64,000 nucleotides of DNA from NCBI GenBank assembly GCA_002694465.1, contig NZMG01000045.1, positions 21,930-85,929 on the forward strand, read 5' to 3'. Below the pieces are notes generated by a model. That model made no database searches. It was not told where the DNA came from and worked only from the letters and a program-made list of their open reading frames with translations. The position numbers and the translations under genes were made by a program. The DNA is from Flavobacteriaceae bacterium (GTDB taxonomy: Bacteria; Bacteroidota; Bacteroidia; Flavobacteriales; Flavobacteriaceae). This document shows, piece after piece, positions 8,286 through 16,792 of the stretch. How positions within the stretch are numbered: position 1 is the stretch's first letter; every line of letters begins with the position of its first letter.

Positions 8286-9776
8286 ATGAAAAAAACAAAC
8301 ATTACAAAAAGTATTATTATCCTAGGTTGCTTATTTGGGATTACAACCTCCAAAGCTCAATTTACACAGAGCGCAAAAATTGTAAGTGAAAATAGAGAAA
8401 GTCGTGCAGAGTACGGCACTTCTGTTGCTATTAGCAACGAATTTGCAATGGTTGGTGCTTCGCGCGAAACCATTGCTTCAGGTGCTGCCTATATCTACGG
8501 GAAAGATATTGACGGGAATTGGAATTTTACACAAAGGCTCGAAGCTTTCGATCCTAATGAAGGTGCAGAGTTTGGTGGGGGCGCAAAATTTTCAGATGAT
8601 TATCTTGTGGTTGCCGCCGGAAGGGCTGATGTAAACGGATTGCAGAGAACAGGGGCACTATATGTTTACGATTATCAAAATAACAACTGGGAATATAGCA
8701 CGAAACTTGTGGCTTCAGACTTGAGTGCTGAAGCGAAGTTGGGAATGAATCCTACGTCGTTGGATGCTGAAGGAAATACCATTGTTGCTGGAGCTCCAGG
8801 AGATAATTCTTGGACGGGTGCAGCGTATGTATTTACGAATAATGGAGGTACTTGGGAAGAAGCGCAAAAAATAGTAAGCCCATCACCTCAACCCTCAGAT
8901 GTTTTTGGAATAGGCGTTTCTATCTCTGGTGACTATTTAGCCATAGGAGCTAATGAGGTAGACGGACGTAAGGGTGCTGTATATATGTATTTAAAGGATG
9001 TAAATGGAGTTTGGGAATATGTGCAAACATTGGTAGCATCTGACGCAACAGACGATTCTTTCTTTGGCACTTCGGTAAGTATATCTGGGGACCAATTAGT
9101 AGTAGGTGCTTATGGAATGAACCTAGAAGAAGGAGCGGCATATGTGTTTGAAAAGGATGCTCAAGGAACATGGGTAGAAGTCCAAAAACTTATGGGAAAT
9201 GCTACCACAGAAGCTGCTCAGTATGGTTGGGATACCGATATTCAATCCAATATAATTATGGTAAGCGCACCACACATCTTCGGATTTGAATCAGGAGAGG
9301 TTTATTTCTATAAGAAAGACACCAATGGTTCATGGGTGGAAGATCAAATTGTTCTTGGAAACGACACCGTAGGGGAGGACTTTTACGGTTGGAGTGTTGC
9401 TATGCACGAGCAGCAATTAATTGTTGGAGCCCCTTGGGAAGACCACGATGCCAATGGAGGGGATGAGATAGACCGTGCCGGATCTGCCTATATTTTTGAT
9501 AATCCTAATATCTTGGGTGGTTTACCAAATAATACCTTAAATAGCTTTACAGTGTATCCAGTTCCTGCCAAAAACAGTATCACTATTGAGTCTGTTAACG
9601 CTATTTCAAAAGTTGTGATAAGTAATCAATTAGGAATGACCCTAAGCGTTGAAAGTGTTGCAGATATTAAAGAACATACCTTTGATATTTCGTCGTTTAC
9701 AGAAGGAGTCTATTTTATAAAAGTGTACCACACAGATGGCAAAAAATCGACACAGAAAATTGTGAAAATGAACTAA
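8286..9776 (+). CDS. Secreted FG-GAP-repeat protein with T9SS sorting domain
   Basis: 496 aa. Signal peptide ending near TSKAQ (about residue 25). Residues 30-400 form about seven repeats of the FG-GAP beta-propeller type, each with a pattern like 'FGTSVSISGDQLVVGAYG ... GAAYVFEKD..G.W'. After a short linker, the last ~75 residues (FTVYPVPAKNSITIES ... GVYFIKVYH ... KIVKMN) form a type-A C-terminal sorting domain, so the protein should be exported by type IX secretion and anchored to the surface. A strong terminator follows. The ligand is unknown. Confidence 0.85.
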   Translation: MKKTNITKSIIILGCLFGITTSKAQFTQSAKIVSENRESRAEYGTSVAISNEFAMVGASRETIASGAAYIYGKDIDGNWNFTQRLEAFDPNEGAEFGGGAKFSDDYLVVAAGRADVNGLQRTGALYVYDYQNNNWEYSTKLVASDLSAEAKLGMNPTSLDAEGNTIVAGAPGDNSWTGAAYVFTNNGGTWEEAQKIVSPSPQPSDVFGIGVSISGDYLAIGANEVDGRKGAVYMYLKDVNGVWEYVQTLVASDATDDSFFGTSVSISGDQLVVGAYGMNLEEGAAYVFEKDAQGTWVEVQKLMGNATTEAAQYGWDTDIQSNIIMVSAPHIFGFESGEVYFYKKDTNGSWVEDQIVLGNDTVGEDFYGWSVAMHEQQLIVGAPWEDHDANGGDEIDRAGSAYIFDNPNILGGLPNNTLNSFTVYPVPAKNSITIESVNAISKVVISNQLGMTLSVESVADIKEHTFDISSFTEGVYFIKVYHTDGKKSTQKIVKMN

Positions 9777-9800
9777 AGTGTGTTTTTTGTTTGTTAACAA

Positions 9801-9832
9801 AAAGGCTGTCTTATTTTGGGCAGCCTTTTTAT
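9801..9832 (+). terminator. Rho-independent terminator after the FG-GAP gene
   Basis: AAAGGCTG (9801-9808) pairs with CAGCCTTT (9821-9828) around a 12-nt loop and runs into a T tract. A-rich sequence on the 5' side could make it bidirectional. Confidence 0.85.
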
Positions 9833-10317
9833 TTATAGACGCACACCGAAAAGTAATTTACTTCCCAATACAATATCTTGTAAACCCTATAAACATTAGG
9901 GTAGTGGGGTTAGAGGTGTAAAAAAGGTGTGCTCTTTTGCTTTCTTTTGTTAGATTTTTTTCTGTTGATATCTTTTATTAAACGATAAACCTTTCTTCAT
10001 CAATTTTAGATTCATAAAATGTTACTTTACAAAACTACTAAAAAAGAAGGAAAATAAGACTTCAGTTCTCTAAAGGTCAATTTCATCTATCCAGTTTTAT
10101 AAAACGACCTTTTTATCGAACCATTTGTTTTATTTTTACTTACGTGTCAAAGTTTAAATAAACAAAGTATTTCATATAAAGGGTGATTGTTTTAATAAAA
10201 ATAAGCGAAATGTTCTAATTTAAAGGAATTTTATTATGAATTAATAACAATAATAGTTAAACATTTTCATAATTTATATATTCATTGCTTATTTTTTATC
10301 AAAAATGTAATAAAAAT
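9833..10317. other. AT-rich intergenic region upstream of the hydrogenase operon
   Basis: No gene found. GCACACC (9841-9847) can pair with GGTGTGC (9926-9932), enclosing a small CCCTA/TAGGG hairpin (9895-9911). Further on AAAGGTC (10072-10078) can pair with GACCTTT (10106-10112) followed by Ts, with the self-complementary GTTTTATAAAAC in its loop. These could be structured RNA, operators or nothing; the rest is very AT-rich. Confidence 0.35.
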
Positions 10318-10348
10318 TTTGTAGAGAGAGAAAAACTTTTTATATTCG
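10318..10348 (+). promoter_or_regulatory. Promoter of the hydrogenase operon
   Basis: TTTG (10318-10321), 19 bp, then TATATTCG (10341-10348). This is one mismatch from the Bacteroidota consensus TTTG-N19-TAnnTTTG, with perfect spacing, 30 bp before the ATG at 10379. Confidence 0.6.
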
Positions 10349-10378
10349 GAATTTATTTTTAATAAAAACCAACATTTT

Positions 10379-11338
10379 ATGGCAAACGTTTTATGGTTAC
10401 AAGGTGGAGCATGTAGTGGTAATACTATGTCCTTTCTTAATGCGGAAGAACCAACCGTAGTAGAACTCATTACTGATTTTGGTCTTAATATACTTTGGCA
10501 TCCAACAACAGGATTGCAAATAGGAGATCAAGTTCAGGATTTATTAAAAGACATTATTTCTGGAAAGGAGCAAATGGATATTTTGGTTTATGAAGGTTCA
10601 CTGATAGAAGGCCCTAATGGGACTGGGTCGATGAACTATTTTGCAGATCGTCCAATGAAAGATTGGATTAAAGAACTTTCTGAAGTAGCAGGTTATGTCG
10701 TTGCCATAGGAGATTGTGCCACTTGGGGAGGAATTCCGGCAGTACCACCAAATCCAAGTGAATCTACTGGGTTACAATTTCATAAGAAGAATAAAGGTGG
10801 GTTTTTTGGGGCTGACTATATTTCAAAAGGTGGATTACCTGTTATAAATATTCCAGGTTGCCCAGCGCATCCAGATTGGATTACTCAAATTTTAGTGGCT
10901 ATTGCGGTTGGTAGAATTGGAGATGTTCAAATTGATGAATTCCATCGTCCAAAAACATTCTTTACAAACTTTGTTCAAGATGGATGTACTAATGTTACCA
11001 ATTTCGCTCAAAAGGTTGATGGTAATTTTGGTAAACGTGGTGGATGTCTGTTCTATGAAGTTGGATGTCGCGGACCAATGACAAGAGCAAGTTGTAATAA
11101 TATTTTGTGGAATAGGCAATCAAGTAAAACGCGATCTAATCATCCCTGTTTAGGATGCACAGAGCCAGGTTTTCCACATCACGATCTTAAAAAAGGAAGT
11201 GTTTTTAATACCATGAAGTACCTTGGTGTATTACCAAAAGAGGTGCCACATGGAAGAACAAAGTTAGCCTATTATATGGAAGCTGGTTTCCAAAAGATGA
11301 TGCCAAAAAACCATAGAATTATGGAAACATCTAAATAA
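10379..11338 (+). CDS. hupS: [NiFe]-hydrogenase small subunit, group 2a (HupS/HucS-like)
   Basis: 319 aa electron-transfer subunit holding the Fe-S clusters. It starts directly at MANVLWLQGGACSGNT with no Tat signal, as in cyanobacterial HupS and mycobacterial HucS, so the enzyme should be cytoplasmic. Cysteines at 12, 113, 161, 203, 223, 230, 239, 257 and 260 line up with cluster ligands. Two positions differ from standard enzymes: the second Cys of the first CxxC is N15, and the distal-cluster His of the usual HDNC motif is Gln (Q200 in VQDGC). Both fit clusters of the [3Fe-4S] type known in Huc. First gene of the operon, 17 bp before the large subunit. Confidence 0.95.
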   Translation: MANVLWLQGGACSGNTMSFLNAEEPTVVELITDFGLNILWHPTTGLQIGDQVQDLLKDIISGKEQMDILVYEGSLIEGPNGTGSMNYFADRPMKDWIKELSEVAGYVVAIGDCATWGGIPAVPPNPSESTGLQFHKKNKGGFFGADYISKGGLPVINIPGCPAHPDWITQILVAIAVGRIGDVQIDEFHRPKTFFTNFVQDGCTNVTNFAQKVDGNFGKRGGCLFYEVGCRGPMTRASCNNILWNRQSSKTRSNHPCLGCTEPGFPHHDLKKGSVFNTMKYLGVLPKEVPHGRTKLAYYMEAGFQKMMPKNHRIMETSK

Positions 11339-11355
11339 TTATTAAAAAATTAAAA

Positions 11356-12948
11356 ATGTCTGTTAAAGAATTAAATATATCTCCAGTAGGTCGTGTTGAA
11401 GGCGATTTAGATGTAAAAGTTTACATTGATAATGGAAAAGTTACAAGAGCACATACTCAAGCAGCAATGTTTAGAGGTTTTGAGAAAATAATGGCAGGTA
11501 AAGATCCTCAATCAGGACTTATAGTTACACCAAGAATTTGCGGAATTTGTGGAGGTTCACATCTATATTGTGCGTCTTCTGCTTTAGATACAGCTTGGGG
11601 AACTAAACTATCTCCAAATGCGTTATTATTAAGAGCTATTGGTCAGGCTTCAGAAACCCTTCAGAGTATTCCAAGATGGTACTATGCAATTTTTGCAACC
11701 GATTTAGCAAATAAAAAATATGCAAATAAGCCTTTATATAAGGAGGTTGTTGAACGTTGGTCCGCATATGTTGGAACAACATTTCAAAAAGGATTAACAG
11801 CAAGTGCACTTCCAGTGCAAATTTATGCTTTGTTTGGTGGTCAATGGCCACATTCAAGTTATATGGTTCCTGGCGGTGTAATGTGTGCGCCAACTTTAAA
11901 AGATATTACAAGGGCTCATGCTATTTTAGCACAGTTTAAAAACGACTGGTTAGAACCTATTTGGTTAGGTTGTTCTATTGAGCGTTATATGGAAATCAAA
12001 TCATGGGATGACATGTTAGCTTGGGTAGAAGAAAACGAATCGCACAAGAATAGTGATTTAGGTTTGCTAATAAGAGCTGGTATTGAGTTTGGATTGGATA
12101 AATTCGGACAAGGAGTTGGTAAATTTTTAGCAACTGGTACGTACCTTCATAAAGACAGGTATAACAACCCTACAATTGAGGGAAGAAATGATGCATTAAT
12201 AAGTTCAAGTGGATTCTTTGATGGAGAGAACTGGAATGAGTTTGATCATTTAAAGGTGAGTGAACATGTTAAGCATTCTTGGTATGACAATCAAGAAGAC
12301 GGTCTTCATCCTTGGGATGAACCATTACCTACACCAGCAAAATCTCAGGTATTGCATGATACAGATTTTGATGGACAATACTCTTGGTCGAAATCGCCGA
12401 GATATGATGGGCATGCATGTGAGACTGGACCTTTAGCTCGTGTTGTAATGAATGCAAACCCAAATAATAAAGAACATCAAATTAAAGACCCATTATTTGG
12501 AGATATAATTAAAAAATTAGGGCCAAGTGTATTTACTCGAGTTCTAGCTCGTGTACATGAAGCACCAAGAATCTATAAATTTATTGAACAATGGCTATCT
12601 GAAATAGATCTTGATGGTATCTTTTATAATAAGCCAATTGAAAAAGATGGGAAAGGTTTTGGAGCAACAGAAGCTGCTAGAGGAGCTTTGGCTCATTGGA
12701 TTGAAATTAAAGATGGTGTTATAAAGAATTATCAAGTTATGGCGCCTACGACATGGAATGTAGGTCCGAATGATGCCAATGGGAATCCAGGACCAATTGA
12801 AAGTGCTTTAACGGGTATTGAAATTGAAGACCCGTCCGATCCAGTTGAAGTTGGTATTGTGGCGCGTTCATTCGATTCATGTTTAGTTTGTACTGTACAT
12901 GCACATGATGAAAAAAGTGGTGTCGAATTATCAAAATTCAAATTGTAA
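11356..12948 (+). CDS. hupL: [NiFe]-hydrogenase large subunit, group 2a
   Basis: 530 aa catalytic subunit carrying the Ni-Fe(CN)2CO site. The N-terminal motif RICGICGGSH supplies C62 and C65. The C-terminal motif DSCLVCTVH supplies C509 and C512 and ends at H515. The last 15 residues beyond H515 are the peptide removed by the protease encoded at 13028. Most hydrogenases have DPC here; Ser replaces Pro. A perfect hairpin follows the stop codon. Together with HupS it should oxidise H2; no membrane cytochrome subunit is encoded nearby. Confidence 0.95.
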   Translation: MSVKELNISPVGRVEGDLDVKVYIDNGKVTRAHTQAAMFRGFEKIMAGKDPQSGLIVTPRICGICGGSHLYCASSALDTAWGTKLSPNALLLRAIGQASETLQSIPRWYYAIFATDLANKKYANKPLYKEVVERWSAYVGTTFQKGLTASALPVQIYALFGGQWPHSSYMVPGGVMCAPTLKDITRAHAILAQFKNDWLEPIWLGCSIERYMEIKSWDDMLAWVEENESHKNSDLGLLIRAGIEFGLDKFGQGVGKFLATGTYLHKDRYNNPTIEGRNDALISSSGFFDGENWNEFDHLKVSEHVKHSWYDNQEDGLHPWDEPLPTPAKSQVLHDTDFDGQYSWSKSPRYDGHACETGPLARVVMNANPNNKEHQIKDPLFGDIIKKLGPSVFTRVLARVHEAPRIYKFIEQWLSEIDLDGIFYNKPIEKDGKGFGATEAARGALAHWIEIKDGVIKNYQVMAPTTWNVGPNDANGNPGPIESALTGIEIEDPSDPVEVGIVARSFDSCLVCTVHAHDEKSGVELSKFKL

Positions 12949-12973
12949 CACGTACAATATAAAATAGTTACAT

Positions 12974-13009
12974 AAAACTTTCTTAAGGTAGTACTTAAGA
13001 AAGTTTTTT
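12974..13009 (+). terminator. Perfect 14-bp hairpin with T run between hupL and hupD
   Basis: AAAACTTTCTTAAG (12974-12987), loop GTAGTA, then CTTAAGAAAGTTTT (12994-13007) and further Ts. It looks like a complete intrinsic terminator or a 3' stabiliser. It sits inside the gene cluster, so it probably makes hupSL mRNA more abundant than the maturation-gene mRNA. Confidence 0.85.
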
Positions 13010-13027
13010 AATTTTAAACAAATATAG

Positions 13028-13507
13028 ATGCAAATTGCAATCATGGGCTTTGGAAACCCAGTACGTAGTGATGATGGTATAGGAATGTATGTCATTGAAA
13101 AACTAAAGAAGCATATTGGAGATAATGATGCCATCAATATTTTTGATATGGGAACAGCAGCTTTTGAAGTATTGTTTAGTTTGAAAGGAAATCAAAAAAT
13201 AATTTTAGTTGATGCTGCTCTAAATACGAATGAACCTGTTGGCACATTATTTAAAGTTCCCGCAGAGGAAGTGTTGAGAGCACCACAAGAAGACCCTTTG
13301 GTTTTTCTACATGGTATGAAATGGAATCAAGCCTTATCCTATGCTAAAAAAATTCTACAAGATGAGTACCCAGATGATATTCAGGTGTATTTAATTGCTA
13401 TAGAAAACACAAAATTAGAAGTGGAATTAAGTAATGCTGTTAAGCTTGCGGGAGATAAAGTTGTTGATCATATTTTAGATGAATTGAAAGTATTGGAAGT
13501 ATTGTGA
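13028..13507 (+). CDS. hupD: Hydrogenase maturation endopeptidase
   Basis: 159 aa of the HybD/HyaD family. N-terminal GFGNPVRSDDGIG contains the first Ni-sensing acidic residue, ILVDA near residue 60 the second, and FLHGMKWNQAL near 95 the conserved His. It checks for nickel in the large subunit and cuts off the 15-residue tail after H515. Located 79 bp behind hupL and the intergenic hairpin; its stop overlaps the GTG start of the next gene (GTGA), so translation is coupled. Confidence 0.9.
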   Translation: MQIAIMGFGNPVRSDDGIGMYVIEKLKKHIGDNDAINIFDMGTAAFEVLFSLKGNQKIILVDAALNTNEPVGTLFKVPAEEVLRAPQEDPLVFLHGMKWNQALSYAKKILQDEYPDDIQVYLIAIENTKLEVELSNAVKLAGDKVVDHILDELKVLEVL

Positions 13508-13821
13508 ACGAAAAAGTGACATTAATATCGTCTCATATTTTTTTGGATAGTGAATTGGTTAAAACTGTTTTTAATAATATTCATTATGCCTATGTTACCT
13601 ATGTAAAAGCTCAAGAACGATTGCTGATTACTCCAGTAAGTAGCCAATGGTTTGTAAAAATGTATGAGCCAACACAGTTTTTGTTAAAATCAAGAAACCT
13701 AAAAGGAGACAGAACTATAGCAATTCGAGAAATTTTAATTGATAATGATTTGGATATGACAGATAGAGTACTTGATTTTGAAGTGATTGAAAAGACAAAT
13801 CTTATAAAAGTTAATATATAA
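13504..13821 (+). CDS. Hydrogenase-cluster protein of unknown function (105 aa)
   Basis: Begins with GTG at 13504 inside the hupD stop region and ends at a TAATG junction with the next gene, so it is translated as part of the operon. It has no cysteine, no signal peptide and no membrane segment, which rules out a ferredoxin or Rieske role. I recognise no family. The position directly after structural and protease genes matches the small conserved unknown genes seen in group 2a operons. A structural, scaffold or assembly role is inference. Confidence 0.65.
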   Translation: MNEKVTLISSHIFLDSELVKTVFNNIHYAYVTYVKAQERLLITPVSSQWFVKMYEPTQFLLKSRNLKGDRTIAIREILIDNDLDMTDRVLDFEVIEKTNLIKVNI

Positions 13822-14087
13822 TGCCAAAACGAAATGACCCAAACGATGCTTGGTTATTAGATGCCGAAGTGCAGTATAAAATTGAAGAGATTAATAGTAG
13901 GTGGGAAGTATCATTGGTGTTTATTGATACAAAAGACCCTAATCATTTTCTCATACAGAAGATAGGAGATTATAGGTCGAAGCGATTAGCAGAAGTTTAT
14001 GCCAAAAATATGCAACAAACAGCGGCAAAAGATATTAGGGGAACACAAAAAGTAAACAATGATGATTACAATATTAACAGCAACTAA
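13821..14087 (+). CDS. Hydrogenase-cluster protein of unknown function (88 aa)
   Basis: Starts at the TAATG overlap with the 105-aa gene and overlaps the following TPR gene by 29 bp, so it is embedded in the operon. It is short, charged and soluble (NDPNDAWLLDAEVQYKIEEI, VSLVFIDTKDP), has no cysteines and no known motif. One possibility is a small structural subunit comparable to HucM of the mycobacterial group 2a enzyme, which I cannot verify from sequence. Function unknown. Confidence 0.6.
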   Translation: MPKRNDPNDAWLLDAEVQYKIEEINSRWEVSLVFIDTKDPNHFLIQKIGDYRSKRLAEVYAKNMQQTAAKDIRGTQKVNNDDYNINSN

Positions 14088-15543
14088 TTTTAAGGAATCT
14101 ATTTCTGAAGTAATTCAAACAATTGACCGCTTAAGCGAATTGGTTACTGTTGTTGGTTCTACTAATGAAATCAACAACACTACAAAGTTACTAATTGTTG
14201 AAGATGGTGTAATAGTTTCCACTTTAGATTGGTATGATACAGAACCACCTTACGTGTTTCCAAAGGTTACTTTTTCTAAAGAAAATCTATTGACATTAAT
14301 TTTTTATAAGTTAGGGAATCAACAAAAAGCATTCGATTTTGTTTCTGAAGAAAACCATTTATACCATCATCTTTTAGTAGCAACACACTTGCAGATTGGT
14401 TATGAAATTTCAGAAGCCATGTTTACTAAAACTGGTTCGTTTCATAATCAATGCGTTATACAACACTACGGAAATTATAAAAATCCGTATTCTTTTGAAG
14501 AATTAAATCAACTTTACCAGAGTGCCATTGATAATTCAACAGATGATGAGGTAAAAGTATTTACAGCGAAGCATTACAGCAACTTTCTTTTAGATAATGG
14601 TGCTTTTAAAGAAGCAGAACAACTTATACGTAAACTGCAAGGCAACCCCATATCTCTTGAGGCAAAAAATGTGTTAGATGTTCAATTGGCTTCAGCTTTA
14701 ATGGCACAATTGAAATTGCCTTACAATCAAGATACACTTGAAGAAATTTCAGAATTATTTCATAATGGCATCAACTTTTACGAAGCTCAAGACCAAATAG
14801 TAAATGCAGGACTATTATACGTTGATGCTTCAGAGATTGCAAATTTTAAAGGGGATTATATTACCTCTAAAGATTTAATAAATAAAGCCATTTTAATTTT
14901 TAAGGAAGCTGATATTCCAGAGTTTTTAGGTGAAGCCGGATTGCGAAAAGCTACGTTGCTTTATACGTGGAGTAAAAATGGAAATCCTCAATATTACAAA
15001 CTTGCCATAAATGCATTTCAGGACACGTTAAAGGTGTTTAAGCGCGATATACACCCTCAAAAGTTTGCAGAGGTACATCATAATTTAGCACTGATTTATT
15101 CAGAAATTCCTGTGTCTTCAGAAGAAAAGCCAATTTGGACGGCCTTTTGCGCATCGTCCTTTAAAGAGGTGTTGAAGTTTTATTCTAAAGAAAGTTACCC
15201 TTACGAGTTTGCTATGGCAAGTCATAATTATGCTACCGCATTAATGAGTTTTCCTGAAGCCAAATTGCATAACAATTTAGATAAAGCTTTTGGTATGTTT
15301 GAAGATGCATTGACGGTTAGAACGAAAGATGCATACCCTTTTGAGCGTGCTTTAACTTTAGTAAACCAATTAGAGCTCTATTGGATTATGCATAATGAAA
15401 ATAGTGAAGAAGAATCAGAAAAGTACAAAACAATGCTCAATAAAGCTTATGAAATAAGTCAATTAGTTACCGATAACACCTTAATTGAAAAGGCAAATGA
15501 ACATATAGAAGCCTTAAAAAATTTAAAAACCATTTTAAACTAG
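14059..15543 (+). CDS. TPR-repeat protein of the hydrogenase cluster
   Basis: 494 aa, soluble, no signal peptide. The body is a series of helical hairpins resembling tetratricopeptide repeats (for example FTAKHYSNFLLDNGAFKEAE near 175 and AEVHHNLALIYSEI near 340). These are protein-interaction scaffolds. The start is ATG at 14059 or the adjacent in-frame ATG at 14062; both overlap the previous gene. It ends 2 bp before hypA. Probable role is in assembly of the hydrogenase or of a larger complex; this is inference from position. Confidence 0.75.
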   Translation: MMITILTATNFKESISEVIQTIDRLSELVTVVGSTNEINNTTKLLIVEDGVIVSTLDWYDTEPPYVFPKVTFSKENLLTLIFYKLGNQQKAFDFVSEENHLYHHLLVATHLQIGYEISEAMFTKTGSFHNQCVIQHYGNYKNPYSFEELNQLYQSAIDNSTDDEVKVFTAKHYSNFLLDNGAFKEAEQLIRKLQGNPISLEAKNVLDVQLASALMAQLKLPYNQDTLEEISELFHNGINFYEAQDQIVNAGLLYVDASEIANFKGDYITSKDLINKAILIFKEADIPEFLGEAGLRKATLLYTWSKNGNPQYYKLAINAFQDTLKVFKRDIHPQKFAEVHHNLALIYSEIPVSSEEKPIWTAFCASSFKEVLKFYSKESYPYEFAMASHNYATALMSFPEAKLHNNLDKAFGMFEDALTVRTKDAYPFERALTLVNQLELYWIMHNENSEEESEKYKTMLNKAYEISQLVTDNTLIEKANEHIEALKNLKTILN

Positions 15544-15545
15544 CA

Positions 15546-15893
15546 ATGCACGAAACATCAATAGTAAATAGTATCATGCGAACTTTGGAAATGGAGTTTG
15601 AACAAGAAAAATTAAATAAGATGAAAGCCATTCACCTTAAAGTTGGCATTTTGTCAAATATAGAACCACGTTTATTACATAATGCGTATAGTGCTTATCA
15701 TATAACAAATCCAGGGTATCATCATGTAAGCCTTCATATTGAATCTACAGAACTTAAAATTCAATGTGAAGTTTGTAATCATATTACAAATGTAAAGAAC
15801 TACCGTTTTATCTGCGATAATTGTGACAAGCCAAGTAAAAATGTAATTCAAGGAGAAGAAATGTTAATACATAAAGTAGAATTTGAAGATTAA
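15546..15893 (+). CDS. hypA: Hydrogenase nickel-insertion protein HypA
   Basis: 115 aa, usual length. It begins MHETSIV with the conserved nickel-binding His2, and has a zinc site formed by CEVC and CDNC near residues 76-97. HypA delivers nickel to the large-subunit precursor together with the GTPase HypB encoded at 16789. Separated from hypB here by an unusual membrane-protein gene that starts 9 bp after it. Confidence 0.93.
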   Translation: MHETSIVNSIMRTLEMEFEQEKLNKMKAIHLKVGILSNIEPRLLHNAYSAYHITNPGYHHVSLHIESTELKIQCEVCNHITNVKNYRFICDNCDKPSKNVIQGEEMLIHKVEFED

Positions 15894-15901
15894 ATGTAAT
15901 T

Positions 15902-16792
15902 TTGAATAGTTTTCTATCACATATCAATTTATTATTTGAAAAACTTAAGCTACTTTGGGAAAGTAAACACAGTTTATACATAACTAGCGTGGTGCTTGTT
16001 GTAAGTTTTATTGGATGTTCTTTATTAAGTTTTTTAGTTATTAATGACTATATGAACTTGGGTGTTGTTAATCAGTATTTTAAGAATCCTTTCTTTTCTA
16101 TCGAGATAGTTTTTACATTGCTTTTAATTACGGAATTGTTTGGACTTATTTTTATATTAGCTCAGTCAGTTGCCAAGTCTGTCGGAAAGCAATTTGAGTT
16201 ATTATCTCTTATATTTTTAAGAGACGGTTTTAAAGAATTTAGCCATATCGGGTCGCATTTTAGTTGGGAGTTTATTAAAGAACCTTTTATTAATATGATA
16301 ATTTACGGTTTTGGGGCTATAGTCATATTTATTATTTTAGGTTTTACTTCCAAACTTCAAAAGCACATAAAACTTACAAATACCGAAGATGACCAAGAAC
16401 AATTTATTCGTCTTAAAAAACTTTTAGCTATATTACTTTTGGTGGCCTTTGCTGTTGTTGGTTATATTGATATAAAAGAATTAATTACAACAGGAAAGTA
16501 TTTGCATTCGTTTAAAACATTTTATACCGTTTTAATATTTAGCGATATTGTTATTGTTTTGATTGCATTAAGGTACACCCTAAATTACTTTAAGATATTT
16601 AGATATTCTGCGTTTGTATTAGCCACTATTTTAATACGTGTATCTTTATCGACAAAAACATACTACGATGTGATTATTGGTATTGTTGCAGCATTATTTG
16701 TTTTAGTGTTAACTTATGCCTATAATTATTTTTTAAAAGATTTACCTGAACCACCAAAAAATAGAATTAAAGATAAAATTGAAGACTTATGA
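15902..16792 (+). CDS. Polytopic membrane protein of the hydrogenase cluster, unknown function
   Basis: 296 aa from a TTG start at 15902. About seven hydrophobic helices (roughly residues 24-47, 64-92, 132-152, 176-194, 212-232, 240-258, 262-282), with a cytoplasmic-looking Lys/Asp-rich tail. No heme-ligand His pattern of a HupC/HyaC cytochrome b is evident. Wedged between hypA (8-bp gap) and hypB (4-bp ATGA overlap), so it belongs to the operon. It could anchor the cytoplasmic enzyme to the membrane or take part in quinone access or metal transport; all inference. Family not recognised. Confidence 0.7.
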   Translation: MNSFLSHINLLFEKLKLLWESKHSLYITSVVLVVSFIGCSLLSFLVINDYMNLGVVNQYFKNPFFSIEIVFTLLLITELFGLIFILAQSVAKSVGKQFELLSLIFLRDGFKEFSHIGSHFSWEFIKEPFINMIIYGFGAIVIFIILGFTSKLQKHIKLTNTEDDQEQFIRLKKLLAILLLVAFAVVGYIDIKELITTGKYLHSFKTFYTVLIFSDIVIVLIALRYTLNYFKIFRYSAFVLATILIRVSLSTKTYYDVIIGIVAALFVLVLTYAYNYFLKDLPEPPKNRIKDKIEDL

